Source of the DNA: QYOJ01 sp043810345
GTDB lineage: Bacteria > Bacteroidota > Bacteroidia > Bacteroidales > FEN-979
Reading direction: 5' to 3'
Assembly: GCA_043810345.1 (NCBI GenBank)
Contig: JBDROF010000094.1
Coordinates: forward strand, 1 to 18,510
Length of the DNA stretch: 18,510 bases
The notes below the pieces were generated by a model. It was not told the DNA's origin, searched no databases, and saw nothing but the letters and a program-made list of their open reading frames with translations. Made by a program: the position numbers and the translations under genes. Shown piece after piece: positions 1 through 7,596 of this stretch; positions within the stretch are counted from its first letter, which is position 1; every line of letters starts with the position of its first letter.

Positions 1-216
1 GGGTGTCATATTGGGGATTGTCATTACCTGGAAGGAAATTTAACAGCACAAAACAGAGCAGAAGCAATTACGCTTATGTTACAGGATTTTGGAATTGAAG
101 AGGAGAGATTCAGGATTGAGTGGGTTTCAGCATCAGAAGGGCCAAGATTTGCCCAGGTAATGAAAGAATTCACTGAAGAGATAAAGAATTTAGGCCCTAG
201 CCCTTATAAGGTTTAG
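1..216 (+). CDS. mvhD: MvhD-type hydrogenase electron-transfer subunit (3' end only)
   Basis: The first reading frame is open from base 1 and stops at TAG 214-216, giving the last 71 residues of a protein whose start lies outside the window. It opens with GCHIGDCHYLEGN, the cysteine-containing signature of MvhD/FlpD, the [2Fe-2S] protein that carries electrons from the hydrogenase to HdrA. A helical stretch and a segment like the family's WVSASEGPRFAQ motif (about residues 41-52) follow. In methanogens the order is mvhD-mvhG-mvhA, and mvhG and mvhA homologues follow here, which supports the call. Whether the missing part is a separate MvhD or the tail of an HdrA-MvhD fusion cannot be seen. 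Cytoplasmic location is inferred from the family. Confidence 0.85.
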   Translation, partial: GCHIGDCHYLEGNLTAQNRAEAITLMLQDFGIEEERFRIEWVSASEGPRFAQVMKEFTEEIKNLGPSPYKV

Positions 217-237
217 CCACCCTATTAAACAAACATT

Positions 238-432
238 ATGGAAAATGTAAAGTATTTCGACGGGAAAAAATTTATGTGGGATGGTAAAACTCACGAGAAC
301 GAAAATGATGTACAAAAAATGAAAGCTGAGTATGAATTGAATAATTTTGAAACCAAGATAGTTCAGGAAGAAGAGAAATATTTCCTATTTACACGTAGAG
401 TAGTTGCTGAAATTGTCATTGAAAACAAGTAA
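238..432 (+). CDS. Small protein of unknown function in the hydrogenase operon
   Basis: A 64-residue acidic and lysine-rich reading frame lies between the mvhD and mvhG homologues, 21 bases after one and 31 before the other. I do not recognise it as a named family. It starts MENVKYFDGKKFMWDGK and ends in a mixed stretch with YFLFTRRVVAEIVIE. The alternation suggests a compact beta-rich fold with one central helix (roughly residues 23-35). It has no cysteines, no membrane segment and no signal peptide, so a metal-binding or redox role is unlikely. No Shine-Dalgarno is obvious before ATG 238. Its place inside an otherwise tight same-strand operon, with host-like AT-rich codon use, argues that it is a real gene. 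It could be a hydrogenase accessory or assembly factor; that is inference from position only. Confidence 0.6.
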   Translation: MENVKYFDGKKFMWDGKTHENENDVQKMKAEYELNNFETKIVQEEEKYFLFTRRVVAEIVIENK

Positions 433-450
433 CAAATAATTAAAAAAAAA

Positions 451-456
451 AGGAGG
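451..456 (+). promoter_or_regulatory. Strong Shine-Dalgarno of the hydrogenase small subunit gene
   Basis: AGGAGG stands 7 bases before ATG 464 after a run of A residues. A canonical ribosome site like this is less usual in Bacteroidota, where A-rich leaders without one are common. It fixes the start of mvhG. Confidence 0.7.
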
Positions 457-463
457 AAAAATT

Positions 464-1408
464 ATGGCAGCAAAAGTTGCAGAAGAATGGTTGGCAAGTT
501 GCGGTGGATGCGAGGTAACAATCCTTGATATTGGTGAGCCGCTGCTCGATTTATTGCCAAAACTGGACTTTGTCCACATGCCGGTTTTGGTAGACCATAA
601 ATATTTTGGACAAACAGGAGAAAAGGACAAATTGGAAATTCCGGAGGCAGATGTCGGAATAGTTTCAGGCGGAATACGGAATGAGGAACACAAGGAGATC
701 GCCCTGGAGATGAGGAATAAGTGTAAGACATTGATTGCCATTGGTTCCTGTGCCTGCTATGGTGGCATACCAGCGTTAGCAAATCAGTCTCAGTTACAGG
801 AACTATATGATAAAGTTTACAGAGGATCTGTTTCAACAGACAGCGCCGACACGCCAAATCAGGATATTCCACCTTTACTTGACAGGGTATATGCCGTTGA
901 TGAAGTGGTGAAGGTTGATGTTTATATTCCAGGTTGTCCCACAGCCCCACAGATTGTTGCACAGGCGCTGATCTCACTCCTCGAAGGAAAACCATTTTCA
1001 CTGCCTGAAAGAAGCGTTTGTGACGACTGTCCGGTAACGCGTGAAAAGAAAGCAAACGTGACTATTAAAAGACCACTTGAAAGCATACTTGATCTGGAAA
1101 AAGAAGAGTTGATTGGTTCCAGATGCTTTATGGAAAAGGGGTATTTATGTTTAGGCCCGGTCACAAAAACAGGTTGCTATATGACAAGTGGTGATGAACA
1201 GCCTCATATTCCGAGATGTGTTAAAGGTCTTATGCCCTGCAGAGGTTGCTTTGGGCCTATCAGAAAAGAGGCAAACCCGATGGTTGATATGATGGGTGCT
1301 CTTTCATCTATCGGACTTAGTCCACAGGAAGTTCCTGACAGAGCAGCAACATTTAACAGATATGTTGGCGCACAAGGAAGATTAAGACCAATACCAAAGA
1401 AAAATTAA
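464..1408 (+). CDS. mvhG: [NiFe] hydrogenase small subunit, group 3c (MvhG-like)
   Basis: This 314-residue protein is the iron-sulfur subunit that takes electrons from the Ni-Fe centre. It belongs to the 20-kDa complex I-like family. Proximal-cluster ligands are visible as CGGC (C13, C16), GSCACYGG (C96 or C98) and PGCP (C158). The C-terminal half adds C186, C189, C221, C229, C238, C252, C259 and C262, enough for two further clusters as expected for MvhG. There is no twin-arginine signal, so the enzyme is cytoplasmic, unlike group 1 uptake hydrogenases. The length fits MvhG. The start is set by the AGGAGG seven bases upstream. The large subunit follows after 16 bases, so the two are co-translated in sequence. 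Assignment to group 3c rests on the neighbouring MvhD and the cysteine pattern; group 3a (Frh) is the main alternative. Confidence 0.93.
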   Translation: MAAKVAEEWLASCGGCEVTILDIGEPLLDLLPKLDFVHMPVLVDHKYFGQTGEKDKLEIPEADVGIVSGGIRNEEHKEIALEMRNKCKTLIAIGSCACYGGIPALANQSQLQELYDKVYRGSVSTDSADTPNQDIPPLLDRVYAVDEVVKVDVYIPGCPTAPQIVAQALISLLEGKPFSLPERSVCDDCPVTREKKANVTIKRPLESILDLEKEELIGSRCFMEKGYLCLGPVTKTGCYMTSGDEQPHIPRCVKGLMPCRGCFGPIRKEANPMVDMMGALSSIGLSPQEVPDRAATFNRYVGAQGRLRPIPKKN

Positions 1409-1411
1409 AAA

Positions 1412-1417
1412 AGGAGG
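1412..1417 (+). promoter_or_regulatory. Strong Shine-Dalgarno of the hydrogenase large subunit gene
   Basis: AGGAGG lies 7 bases before ATG 1425 in the 16-base gap after mvhG. It nearly repeats the site in front of mvhG, as if both structural genes share one translational design. Confidence 0.7.
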
Positions 1418-1424
1418 ATATGAT

Positions 1425-2867
1425 ATGAAAAAAATAGTTATTCAACCGGTAACAAGACTTGAAGGGCATGCAAAAATTACGATATTACTCAATGATGAAG
1501 GTAATGTTGATGATGTAAAGTTCCAGGTTATAGATTTAAGGGGATTTGAAAAATTCTGTATCGGAAAACCAGTAGAAGAGCTCCCGAGAATTGTAACAAG
1601 TATTTGCGGCGTATGTCCCTGGTCACATCATCTTGCATCAGCAAAAGCAACTGATGCAATATTTGGGGTTCAGATACCTCCTGCTGCAAAAAAACTCAGG
1701 GAACTATGCAATAGTATTGCTTTTTGTGAAGAGCATATATTGCATTTTTATTTCCTGGCAGGTGCAGATTTTGTGATGGGGCCCGATGCTGATCCATCTG
1801 TCAGGAATATTGTTGGAATAGCAGGAAAAGTCCCTGATATTGCAAAGAAAGTTGTCCGTTCAAGATGGCTCGGTGCGGAATTGCTGGAAATTGTGTCAGG
1901 AAAATCAATACACCCGGTAACTGCTGTTCCTGGCGGTTTCAGTAAACCGTTGACAGAAAAAGAGAGAGATACTGCATTGCCTTTAGCAGAAGAGGTGTTG
2001 GAATTTGCAAAATTCTCCATTGATTTTGCAAAGAATAATATCTTTCCGAATTATCTTGATGTGGTTACCTCACTTGGTGTGATAAAAACAGGGTTCTTAG
2101 GAACAGTCACTGATGATGGAACACTTGCCCTGTATGATGGAAAATTCAGGATGATGGATGCAGATGGAAGATTCGAAGATTTTAAATCTGAGGACTATAC
2201 TGAATATATCGGGGAACATATTGAGCCATGGTCATATATGAAATTTCCGTATTCGAAAAAGGCTGGCAAACTTTCTATGGATCTGGATAACCCGGTTGGC
2301 GTATACAGGACAAATTCACTTGCAAGATTAAATGTATGTGACAGAATCGGAACACCGCTAGCACAGAAAGAATTAACCGAATTCAGGGAGAAATTTGGAA
2401 GACCGGTTCAATTGACTCTTCTTTATCACTGGGCACGGCTTATTGAATTGCTCTACAATGCAGAATATGCCGTTCAGTTGTTGAAAGACCCGGCGATTCT
2501 TTCGAAAGATATAAGAGTTTCAGTAACACCAGGAGCGGCAAGAGGAATTGGCAGTGTAGAAGCGCCGAGAGGGACGTTAATCCATGATTATGAAACCGAT
2601 GCACAGGGATTAGTGACCAATGTAAATATCATTGTCGGTACCACTCATAACAATGCACCTATAAATATGTCAGTTAAGCAAGCAGCGGTTGATTTGATTA
2701 AAGGCGGGAAGTACGACCAGGGAATGATCAATAAAATTGAAATGTGTTACAGAGCGTACGATCCTTGTCTTTCCTGTGCAACGCATAACTTAGATGGAAG
2801 ATTAGCGGTAAAAATGGATATTCTAAACCATAAAGGTGAAGTTATAGATGTTCTTCAAAATTTTTAA
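1425..2867 (+). CDS. mvhA: [NiFe] hydrogenase large subunit, group 3c (MvhA-like)
   Basis: This 480-residue catalytic subunit binds the Ni-Fe(CN)2CO centre and splits or forms H2. The N-terminal L1 motif RLEGHAKI (11-18) and the CGVC pair (C61, C64) in SICGVCPWSHH are present. The C-terminal L2 motif DPCLSCATH supplies C448 and C451. All four cysteine ligands are therefore intact. After His454 there are 26 more residues, the kind of tail that a maturation endopeptidase removes once nickel is in place; a candidate protease is encoded at 4589. No transmembrane segments or export signal are seen. It follows mvhG by 16 bases, and the response regulator gene starts 2 bases after its stop. In the methanogen enzyme the complex joins HdrABC to bifurcate electrons to ferredoxin; here the final acceptor is unknown. 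Confidence 0.96.
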   Translation: MKKIVIQPVTRLEGHAKITILLNDEGNVDDVKFQVIDLRGFEKFCIGKPVEELPRIVTSICGVCPWSHHLASAKATDAIFGVQIPPAAKKLRELCNSIAFCEEHILHFYFLAGADFVMGPDADPSVRNIVGIAGKVPDIAKKVVRSRWLGAELLEIVSGKSIHPVTAVPGGFSKPLTEKERDTALPLAEEVLEFAKFSIDFAKNNIFPNYLDVVTSLGVIKTGFLGTVTDDGTLALYDGKFRMMDADGRFEDFKSEDYTEYIGEHIEPWSYMKFPYSKKAGKLSMDLDNPVGVYRTNSLARLNVCDRIGTPLAQKELTEFREKFGRPVQLTLLYHWARLIELLYNAEYAVQLLKDPAILSKDIRVSVTPGAARGIGSVEAPRGTLIHDYETDAQGLVTNVNIIVGTTHNNAPINMSVKQAAVDLIKGGKYDQGMINKIEMCYRAYDPCLSCATHNLDGRLAVKMDILNHKGEVIDVLQNF

Positions 2868-2869
2868 CA

Positions 2870-3259
2870 ATGGCTAAAATTCTTATTATTGACGACGATA
2901 ACGACTTCGCGGAAGCCACTAAAATTATTCTCAAAAGCAGAAACTATGAAGTTATTTCGGCGGATAATACCAAAGAGGGCTTGCTTTTATTGGAAAACGA
3001 GAATCCGGATCTGCTTATTTTGGATGTCATGATGGAGAATAAAGCAGCAGGTTTTATTATTTCAAGACAGGTAAGAAAAAATCCAAAGTTCCAGAAGTTG
3101 CCGATTATTATTCTAACCGGCATGCGGGAACAAACGGGTTTTTTCCTTCCTGGTGAACCAAAGAATGACTTTTTCCTACCGGTAAATGAGTTCCTTGAAA
3201 AGCCACCCCAACCAGAAATTCTACTTGAAAAAGTTGAGAAATTGTTAAGGAAACAATAA
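2870..3259 (+). CDS. Single-domain response regulator
   Basis: This 129-residue protein is a lone receiver domain with no output domain. The Mg-binding acidic residues D8-D10, the phosphoacceptor D52 (LILDVMM), the switch T83 (ILTG) and the conserved lysine K111 (LEKPP) are all present. The stretch between T83 and K111 is some six residues longer than in CheY and rich in F, P and D. It begins 2 bases after the mvhA stop and ends 7 bases before the histidine kinase, so it is almost surely the kinase partner. With no DNA-binding part, it must act by protein contact, as a phosphate shuttle or on an unlinked regulator; which is unknown. Confidence 0.93.
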   Translation: MAKILIIDDDNDFAEATKIILKSRNYEVISADNTKEGLLLLENENPDLLILDVMMENKAAGFIISRQVRKNPKFQKLPIIILTGMREQTGFFLPGEPKNDFFLPVNEFLEKPPQPEILLEKVEKLLRKQ

Positions 3260-3266
3260 AGTTTAA

Positions 3267-4592
3267 GTGACGAGGAAAACAACTATTCTTATCGTGTGTT
3301 TAATTACGGTAATTATATCCATTATTGGATATACTATTATTCGTTTTCAGGAAGAGTTCTTGGTTGGGTTGATTAAGAATAACGCTATACAATATTGTGA
3401 AACAATTAAAAGAAGCGTTAGATATCATATGCTTGAACACAGAAAGGAAGATGTAAAGCAGATTATTGAAACAATTGGGTTACAAAATCAGATAAAGGAA
3501 ATCAGAATATTTAATAAAACAGGGGAAATTATAGTCTCTTCTACAAACACGAATGTAGGTGTTTTAATAGACAAAAATGCTGAAGGTTGTAACTCTTGCC
3601 ACACAGAAAACAATAAAATATTAAATCAAAGAGAGATTGCAAGAATTTATAAAACAAAAAATGACGAACGACGCCTCGGAGTAATACATCCGATTTACAA
3701 CGAACAACTTTGTTTTAAATGTCATCCGCAGTCACAAACGATTCTTGGAATGTTGGATGTTGTTTTATCCTTAAAAGAGACAGATGCTGAAATTTCAAGA
3801 AATAAAAAAATGCTGTTTTTGTTCTTTTTCATAACTGTATTACTAATTTCTTTTATCGTCGGAAAATTTACATATGACCTGCAAACGATAAACAGGAAAC
3901 TACAACAAACCAATAAGCGAAAGTCGGAATTTATTCACAAAGTAACACATCAATTACGTGCCCCGATTTCTGCAATTCAAAGCTGTCTTAAAGTGGTAAC
4001 TGAAGGATATGCTCCAAAGGAAACCCATATGGATATGATAAAAAGGGCTGAAAACCGAACAAAAACAATTATTCCTTTGATAAATGATCTGCTTGATCTG
4101 GCAAAGACTGAAGAATTAAAAAAGCCCAAACAAGAAGAATTTCTAGATTTTAACGAAATGCTCTCCGGAATAGTTGTTTTTATGAGAGAAAAAGCAGAGA
4201 GTAAAAAAGTCGTATTAAGTTTAAAGATTGAGGAAACCTTGCCACACATTATAGCGCGTCATGAGGATATTGACGATGTGTTTACAAACATCCTTGATAA
4301 TGCGATAAAATACACACCTCCTGAAGGTATAATCGAAGTTATTGCTACTATTGATTACAGGAAAATAAAAATTGAAGTGCAAGATTCCGGGGTTGGAATA
4401 CCCGAAGATGAAATTCATCACGTATTTGATGAATTCTATAGAGCAGAAAACGCCAGGAAGATTGAGAAAGAAGGAACCGGTCTTGGGTTGGCAATTGCAA
4501 AAAAAATTATTGAAACATACGGTGGAAAAATTGAAGTTGAGAGCAAGGTTAACGAAGGAACAAAATTCACAATTATTCTTCCTGTTTCATGA
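3267..4592 (+). CDS. Membrane histidine kinase with a di-haem c sensor domain
   Basis: This 441-residue protein starts at GTG 3267. The order is: transmembrane helix about 6-27, extracytoplasmic sensor about 28-181, transmembrane helix about 182-200, then the kinase core. The sensor contains two c-type haem attachment motifs, CNSCH (C108, C111, H112) and CFKCH (C149, C152, H153). Spacing and surrounding sequence resemble Cache/PAS-like haem sensor domains, so redox potential or a small gas is a plausible stimulus (inference). The kinase has the H-box THQLRAP (H228), N-box NILDNAIKYTPP, G1 DSGVG (373-377) and G2 GTGLGL (403-408), all intact. There is no HAMP domain. It overlaps the next gene by ATGA. 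A role in tuning this hydrogenase is inferred only from its place in the operon. Confidence 0.95.
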   Translation: MTRKTTILIVCLITVIISIIGYTIIRFQEEFLVGLIKNNAIQYCETIKRSVRYHMLEHRKEDVKQIIETIGLQNQIKEIRIFNKTGEIIVSSTNTNVGVLIDKNAEGCNSCHTENNKILNQREIARIYKTKNDERRLGVIHPIYNEQLCFKCHPQSQTILGMLDVVLSLKETDAEISRNKKMLFLFFFITVLLISFIVGKFTYDLQTINRKLQQTNKRKSEFIHKVTHQLRAPISAIQSCLKVVTEGYAPKETHMDMIKRAENRTKTIIPLINDLLDLAKTEELKKPKQEEFLDFNEMLSGIVVFMREKAESKKVVLSLKIEETLPHIIARHEDIDDVFTNILDNAIKYTPPEGIIEVIATIDYRKIKIEVQDSGVGIPEDEIHHVFDEFYRAENARKIEKEGTGLGLAIAKKIIETYGGKIEVESKVNEGTKFTIILPVS

Positions 4593-5071
4593 ATGAATTT
4601 GATAACAAGATCCTAATCCTGGGATGCGGTAATATTTTATTTGGGGATGATGGGTTTGGCCCTCAAGTTGCTGAAGAACTCCAAAAAAATTATCAGTTTC
4701 CTGAACATGTAACCGTCATCAATGCAGGAAGCCGGGTAAGAAATATTCTGTTTGACGTTGTTCTCAGTGACGTAAAACCCGCTAAGATCATCATTGTTGA
4801 TGCGGTTGATGATGGGAAAACACCCGGTGAGATTATTGACCTTCCCATAGAAAGAATTCCTGAAAAGAAGATTGACGATTTCTCCATGCATCAACTTCCA
4901 ACTTCAAATCTGTTGAAAGAATTAAAAGACCTTTGCCACGTTGATATTATCATCATAGCCTGTCAGGTAGAGCATATTCCGGAAGAGGTTAATGGTTCTA
5001 TCTCAAAGAAAGTAATGGATGCAATACCAAAAGCTTGCAAAAGGATATATGAAATTATAGAAAACGGGTAA
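4589..5071 (+). CDS. Hydrogenase maturation endopeptidase (HycI/HybD/FrcD family)
   Basis: This 160-residue protein cuts the C-terminal tail from the nickel-loaded large subunit. The family N-terminal signature is present as GCGNILFGDDGFG (12-24). The three expected nickel-probing positions appear as D21 (Glu in HybD), D71 in VDAV and H101 in MHQLP. Length is typical. Its likely substrate is MvhA (1425-2867), which keeps a 26-residue tail after DPCLSCATH. The start codon overlaps the kinase stop as ATGA, implying translational coupling. The gene stands at the point where base composition changes from AT-rich to moderate. A specific name is not given because the family has many paralogues. Confidence 0.93.
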   Translation: MNEFDNKILILGCGNILFGDDGFGPQVAEELQKNYQFPEHVTVINAGSRVRNILFDVVLSDVKPAKIIIVDAVDDGKTPGEIIDLPIERIPEKKIDDFSMHQLPTSNLLKELKDLCHVDIIIIACQVEHIPEEVNGSISKKVMDAIPKACKRIYEIIENG

Positions 5072-5095
5072 GCACATGTTGACCATTGCAATTTC

Positions 5096-7375
5096 ATGGT
5101 AAGTCAGGAAACATCTTTGTCAATAACGGTTAAAGGATTAATCCAGGGTGTGGGGTTCCGGCCTTTCGTTTACCGGATGGCCACGAAAAATAAATTGACC
5201 GGGTGGGTTAAAAATACCAATGAATGCGTTGAGATTCATGTACAGGGAAAAAAGGAAAACCTGGAAGCATTTACCCTGGGATTAAAAGAGGATTCTCCTC
5301 CTGCGTCAGACATTGAGCAGATTATCGTTAAACCTGCATTTGCTGATAAAAACATTCATGATTTTGAAATAATAAAAAGCGCTGACCTTTCGGATGTCGT
5401 TACGGAGATTAGTCCGGATATTGCTGTCTGTGACGAGTGCCTGCAGGATATGGAGATCCAGCCCAACCGGATTCATTACCCGTTTGTCAACTGCACCAAC
5501 TGCGGTCCGCGGTTTTCCATCATTCAGGATCTGCCCTACGACCGGGAAAAAACTACAATGTCGGATTTTAACATGTGTGACCAATGCCAAAGGGAATACA
5601 CCGATAAAACAGATCGCCGTTTTCATGCACAACCGGTGGCTTGCAATGATTGCGGACCACAGTATACGTTACATTTAAATGGGTTCCGGATAGAAGGAAC
5701 AACCGGTAAACTCATGGATACGCTTGCATCCGCAATAAATAAAGGGAAAATTGTTGCGATCAAGGGGATCGGTGGATTTCACCTGGCGTGCAATGCATTC
5801 AATGAAGCAGCTGTTAAGAAGTTGAGAAAGCGGAAGCACCGCGAAGGAAAGCCGTTTGCAGTGATATTCAGGGATATTGAAAGCATCCGGAAGGTTGCTC
5901 TTGTATCCAAAGAGGAGAAGGAGGCGTTAACCTCCTGGCGCAGACCCATAGTACTTCTCGGGCTGAAAACAAATCATGGATTTCCCTCTTCCGTAAACTC
6001 AGCTCTTTCCACCATTGGTGCCTTTCTTCCCTACATGCCGCTTCATCACCTGTTGTTCCGGGAACTAAAAACCGCTGCATTGGTGCTTACCAGCGGAAAC
6101 CTGTCAGACGAGCCGATCATTACGGATAACGAAGATGCGCTCCAACGGTTATCCGGCATTGCTGATGGGATCCTGACTTATAACCGTGAGATTCACCATC
6201 GTGTGGATGATTCGGTTGTCCGGATCATAAACCGGAAAGAGCGTATTCTCAGACGTTCGCGCGGGTATGTTCCTATGCCTGTGAGGCTTGACTTTGACGT
6301 GGAAGGGATCGTTGCTCTCGGAGCCGAGCTGGTAAATTGTTTTTGTATAGGTAAAGGAAAAAACGCTATCCTGAGTCAGTTTATCGGCGATTTGAAAGAG
6401 TACAGGACGAATCAATTCTATGAAGAGACGCTAGACCAGTTCATGCACCTTTTTCGTGTAAAACCTGCGCTGGTAGTCTGTGATATGCACCCGGAATATT
6501 TTTCAACGAAAACAGCTAAAAGATTTAAGTGTCCGATACTTAGCGTTCAACACCATCACGCGCATATTGCTTCATGCATGGCGGAGCACGGCTTGGATGA
6601 AAAGGTAATAGGCGTCGCTTTTGACGGAACCGGATACGGGACCGATGGGAATACCTGGGGAGCCGAATTCATGGTTTGTGATTTGCTGGATTTCACCAGG
6701 ATCAGCCATTTTGCATATCTGCCTTTACCCGGAGGAGACAAAGCTGTGGAAGAACCCTGGAGGATGGCCGTCTCTTATTTATATCATGCATTCGGAAAGG
6801 ATTTTTTAAAAATGGAGCTACCGTTCCTGAAATCAGCCGGACAAAATAAAATCCGCCTGATCGTTGAGATGCTTGAGAAAAAGATCAATTCTCCGTTGAT
6901 TTCAAGCGCTGGGCGGGCATTTGATGCGATCTCGGCGATGCTGAATCTGTGTCTTTATTCACATTATGAAGCCGAAGCCCCTATGGTGCTGGAATCAAAG
7001 ATCAACGGATCCTGTGTTGATAAGTACACCTTTGCAACGGAGGCCATCCTCTCCCCCACCAAAATGATCAGGGAGGTCGTGGGAGATCTTCTAGGAAATG
7101 TTGATATCTCTGTTATTTCAGCAAAATTTCACAATACGATTATTTCCATTATTTTTGAAATGGTAAATCAGATCAGTGAAAAAGAGAAAATCTCCAAAGT
7201 CATTCTGTCAGGTGGTGTTTTTCAGAACAAATATATCCTGGAGAACATTGAACCTATGCTGATAAAAAAGGGCTTTAGGGTATATACGCATTCAAAGATC
7301 CCGCCGAACGACGGTGGAATAGCTCTTGGGCAACTGGTCATAGCAGCAAAAAGGAGGCAAATGAAATGTGTTTAG
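5096..7375 (+). CDS. hypF: Hydrogenase maturation factor HypF (carbamoyltransferase)
   Basis: HypF makes a carbamoyl-adenylate from carbamoyl phosphate and ATP and transfers the carbamoyl group to the C-terminal cysteine of HypE, the source of the cyanide ligands. All domains are visible in this 759-residue protein. They are an acylphosphatase part with GVGFRPFVYR (18-27); two zinc-finger pairs (C112/C115 with C133/C136, and C161/C164 with C183/C186); a YrdC-like part with KHREGKPFAV and LTSGNLSDEP; and a Kae1-like part with the metal-binding HHHAHIASC and AFDGTGYGTDG. Length is normal. It begins 24 bases after the protease gene, and its last 10 bases overlap hypC. Confidence 0.97.
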   Translation: MVSQETSLSITVKGLIQGVGFRPFVYRMATKNKLTGWVKNTNECVEIHVQGKKENLEAFTLGLKEDSPPASDIEQIIVKPAFADKNIHDFEIIKSADLSDVVTEISPDIAVCDECLQDMEIQPNRIHYPFVNCTNCGPRFSIIQDLPYDREKTTMSDFNMCDQCQREYTDKTDRRFHAQPVACNDCGPQYTLHLNGFRIEGTTGKLMDTLASAINKGKIVAIKGIGGFHLACNAFNEAAVKKLRKRKHREGKPFAVIFRDIESIRKVALVSKEEKEALTSWRRPIVLLGLKTNHGFPSSVNSALSTIGAFLPYMPLHHLLFRELKTAALVLTSGNLSDEPIITDNEDALQRLSGIADGILTYNREIHHRVDDSVVRIINRKERILRRSRGYVPMPVRLDFDVEGIVALGAELVNCFCIGKGKNAILSQFIGDLKEYRTNQFYEETLDQFMHLFRVKPALVVCDMHPEYFSTKTAKRFKCPILSVQHHHAHIASCMAEHGLDEKVIGVAFDGTGYGTDGNTWGAEFMVCDLLDFTRISHFAYLPLPGGDKAVEEPWRMAVSYLYHAFGKDFLKMELPFLKSAGQNKIRLIVEMLEKKINSPLISSAGRAFDAISAMLNLCLYSHYEAEAPMVLESKINGSCVDKYTFATEAILSPTKMIREVVGDLLGNVDISVISAKFHNTIISIIFEMVNQISEKEKISKVILSGGVFQNKYILENIEPMLIKKGFRVYTHSKIPPNDGGIALGQLVIAAKRRQMKCV

Positions 7376-7596
7376 GTGTTCCGGCAAAGGTGTTAAGGAT
7401 CGAAGGGCAGACCGCAGTCGTCTCCATCGGTGATGTAGAGTTCAACGCCAGCCTTGCATTGCTGGAGGGTATCAAAAAGGGGGATTATGTGATCATCCAT
7501 ACTGGTTTTGCCATTGAGAAAGTGGATGAGCATGAAGCATTGGAAACCATTCGTTTATGCAGGGAAATTGAGGAGGGAAGTTTTGAAGTATATTGA
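7366..7596 (+). CDS. hypC: Hydrogenase assembly chaperone HypC
   Basis: HypC binds HypD and the large-subunit precursor and carries the Fe(CN)2CO group. The 76-residue protein starts MCLGVPAKVL with the essential C2, and H45 (IIHTGFAI) is the second conserved residue. An AGGAGG-like site (AAAAGGAGGCAA) stands just before ATG 7366 inside the hypF end, and the gene overlaps hypF by 10 bases. Its own end overlaps hypD by 14 bases. Both overlaps point to coupled translation. HypC and its paralogue HybG cannot be told apart by sequence, but only one copy is present here. Confidence 0.97.
   Translation: MCLGVPAKVLRIEGQTAVVSIGDVEFNASLALLEGIKKGDYVIIHTGFAIEKVDEHEALETIRLCREIEEGSFEVY

Noticed and set aside
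462..1055. 197-codon frame on the - strand opposite mvhG
   Set aside because: It lies wholly opposite a gene with intact catalytic motifs and has low-complexity, Pro/His/Arg-rich content typical of a shadow frame.
7508..7582. ATG 7508 as the hypD start
   Set aside because: The extra 25 residues are the hypC sequence read in another frame and do not resemble the HypD N-terminus. TTG 7583 has a well-placed AGGAGGG.
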